Shown in pieces: positions 22,750-23,436 of a stretch of 23,436 nt of DNA (its first letter is position 1; each line of letters opens with the position of its first letter). The DNA lies in assembly GCA_050186055.1 (NCBI GenBank), contig JBFWYV010000042.1:1-23436 (forward strand). The letters are read 5' to 3'. A model generated the notes under the pieces. It saw only the letters and a list, made by a program, of their open reading frames with translations, had not been told where the DNA came from and made no database searches. A program made the translations under genes and the position numbers. The DNA is from CAMDPA01 sp050186055 (GTDB taxonomy: Bacteria; Pseudomonadota; Alphaproteobacteria; Rhizobiales; Hyphomicrobiaceae).

Positions 22750-23346
22750 CTAGAGAATAATGCTCAGGTTACGGATCGACTGATCGCAATCGATGAGATT
22801 GACCTGCTTGGCCTCGATCCGCCATTCCCCCGGCCGGCCCGCCAGCTTATAGCCGCACCAGCCGCTGAGGATTCGTGTTTCGTCACCCCAGAACTCCGGG
22901 ATCAGAACGTTGCAGCGAACCATGTGCCGATCCGGCACGCTGGTCGAGAAGACCTCGACGTTGGTGACAAACCGGACGGTGCGCGAGATCGGGGCCTGCG
23001 ACCAGGCGTAGCCGGTGCGCAGCCGATAGATGCGATCCTCCAGCCGGCGCCGGTCGTCGAACATGACGGCGATCTCCCGCCGCGGATCGCCGGCGCCGGG
23101 CGTGCCGGGGATCCAGTAGATGCATTCGGCCGAAAGCAGCGACAGCCAATTCTCATAGCGATGCTGGTCGAGCAGCCGCGCCTCGCGCTCCACCAGCCTA
23201 CGCGCCGCGTCGCGCACGGGCAGGTCGTTGACCAGCAGTTCATCCCGTTGCCAGTCCGTGAAGTCCTCGACGATGGCTGCGTAAAGAGCGTCGGTGACGT
23301 AGTGAGACGAACGGGCGGGATCAGAGGTCGTCGCAGGGGCGGACAT
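22750..23346 (-). CDS. Aromatic-ring-hydroxylating dioxygenase, small (beta) subunit
   Basis: This 198-residue protein resembles the beta subunits of Rieske non-heme iron dioxygenases, which support the alpha catalytic subunit structurally as an alpha3beta3 hexamer. Family features are the helical N-terminus EREARLLDQHRYENWLSLL, AECIYWIPG, the DDRRRLEDRIYRLRTGYAWSQAP region, and strands of a cone-shaped sheet ending in KQVNLIDCDQSIRNLSIIL. It has no catalytic metal site of its own, as expected. The alpha subunit gene would normally be adjacent but must lie outside this window. The upstream segment 23347-23436 shows no gene or promoter I can support. Confidence 0.88.
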   Translation of the reverse strand: MSAPATTSDPARSSHYVTDALYAAIVEDFTDWQRDELLVNDLPVRDAARRLVEREARLLDQHRYENWLSLLSAECIYWIPGTPGAGDPRREIAVMFDDRRRLEDRIYRLRTGYAWSQAPISRTVRFVTNVEVFSTSVPDRHMVRCNVLIPEFWGDETRILSGWCGYKLAGRPGEWRIEAKQVNLIDCDQSIRNLSIIL

Positions 23347-23436
23347 GGCGGTCTCTCGAGGCGAGGCAATGCCCGCATGATCGCCGGACAGGACGGCTGG
23401 CGCAACCGGTGCCGAGCCTATAGCTGCATTCGCCGC

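Noticed and set aside
1..23436. tRNA, rRNA, transposase or prophage genes
   Set aside because: Nothing with cloverleaf, ribosomal RNA or transposase signatures was found by reading. The window is otherwise continuous protein-coding DNA apart from the repeat array.

Overview
The window is GC-rich chromosomal DNA that is almost fully coding. Gene content and order point to an alphaproteobacterium, most likely Hyphomicrobiales (Rhizobiales). The best markers are the run thyA-folA-hflK-hflC-DUF2065-degP, a DUF2628 gene next to hisH, several GTG starts and candidate promoters with a CTATAA-type -10 element. The species cannot be named from sequence alone.

Layout, left: 2-2440 (+) carries the 3' end of hisB, a DUF2628 membrane protein, hisH, and an FkbM-type methyltransferase that overlaps the hisH stop codon. 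hisA and hisF are not in the window. 2510-3844 (+) is thyA-folA (dTMP and tetrahydrofolate metabolism). 4087-8039 (+) is a membrane protein quality-control block: hflK, hflC, a DUF2065 protein and a periplasmic DegP/HtrA protease with its own promoter. 8119-11070 (+) holds phosphatidylserine decarboxylase, an unrecognised multi-span membrane protein and a membrane-anchored endonuclease/exonuclease/phosphatase-fold protein.

Layout, middle: 11078-15747 (-) holds a bifunctional mannose-1-phosphate guanylyltransferase/mannose-6-phosphate isomerase, a HerA-type ATPase and, upstream of it in the same transcription unit, a soluble histidine kinase. The stretch 15748-16718 has no recognised gene. It contains five tandem copies of a ~161-163 bp GC-rich, hairpin-forming unit, and a sixth, truncated and inverted copy lies at 22610-22710.

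Layout, right: 16719-23346 looks like an accessory metabolic region. It holds an alpha/beta hydrolase translationally coupled to a luciferase-like flavin oxidoreductase (-), a cysK-sseA sulfur pair (-), a divergent PanB-like enzyme followed by a cysteine-nucleophile alpha/beta hydrolase (+), and the beta subunit of an aromatic-ring-hydroxylating dioxygenase (-).

The most unusual item is the tandem array. Its units carry a hairpin whose stem shows a compensatory base-pair change between copies, and each unit junction reads as a near-perfect Shine-Dalgarno followed by ATG. Also worth a second look are two enzymes with altered active sites (the PanB-like protein and the Cys hydrolase), the interrupted his operon, and the kinase-HerA pair.
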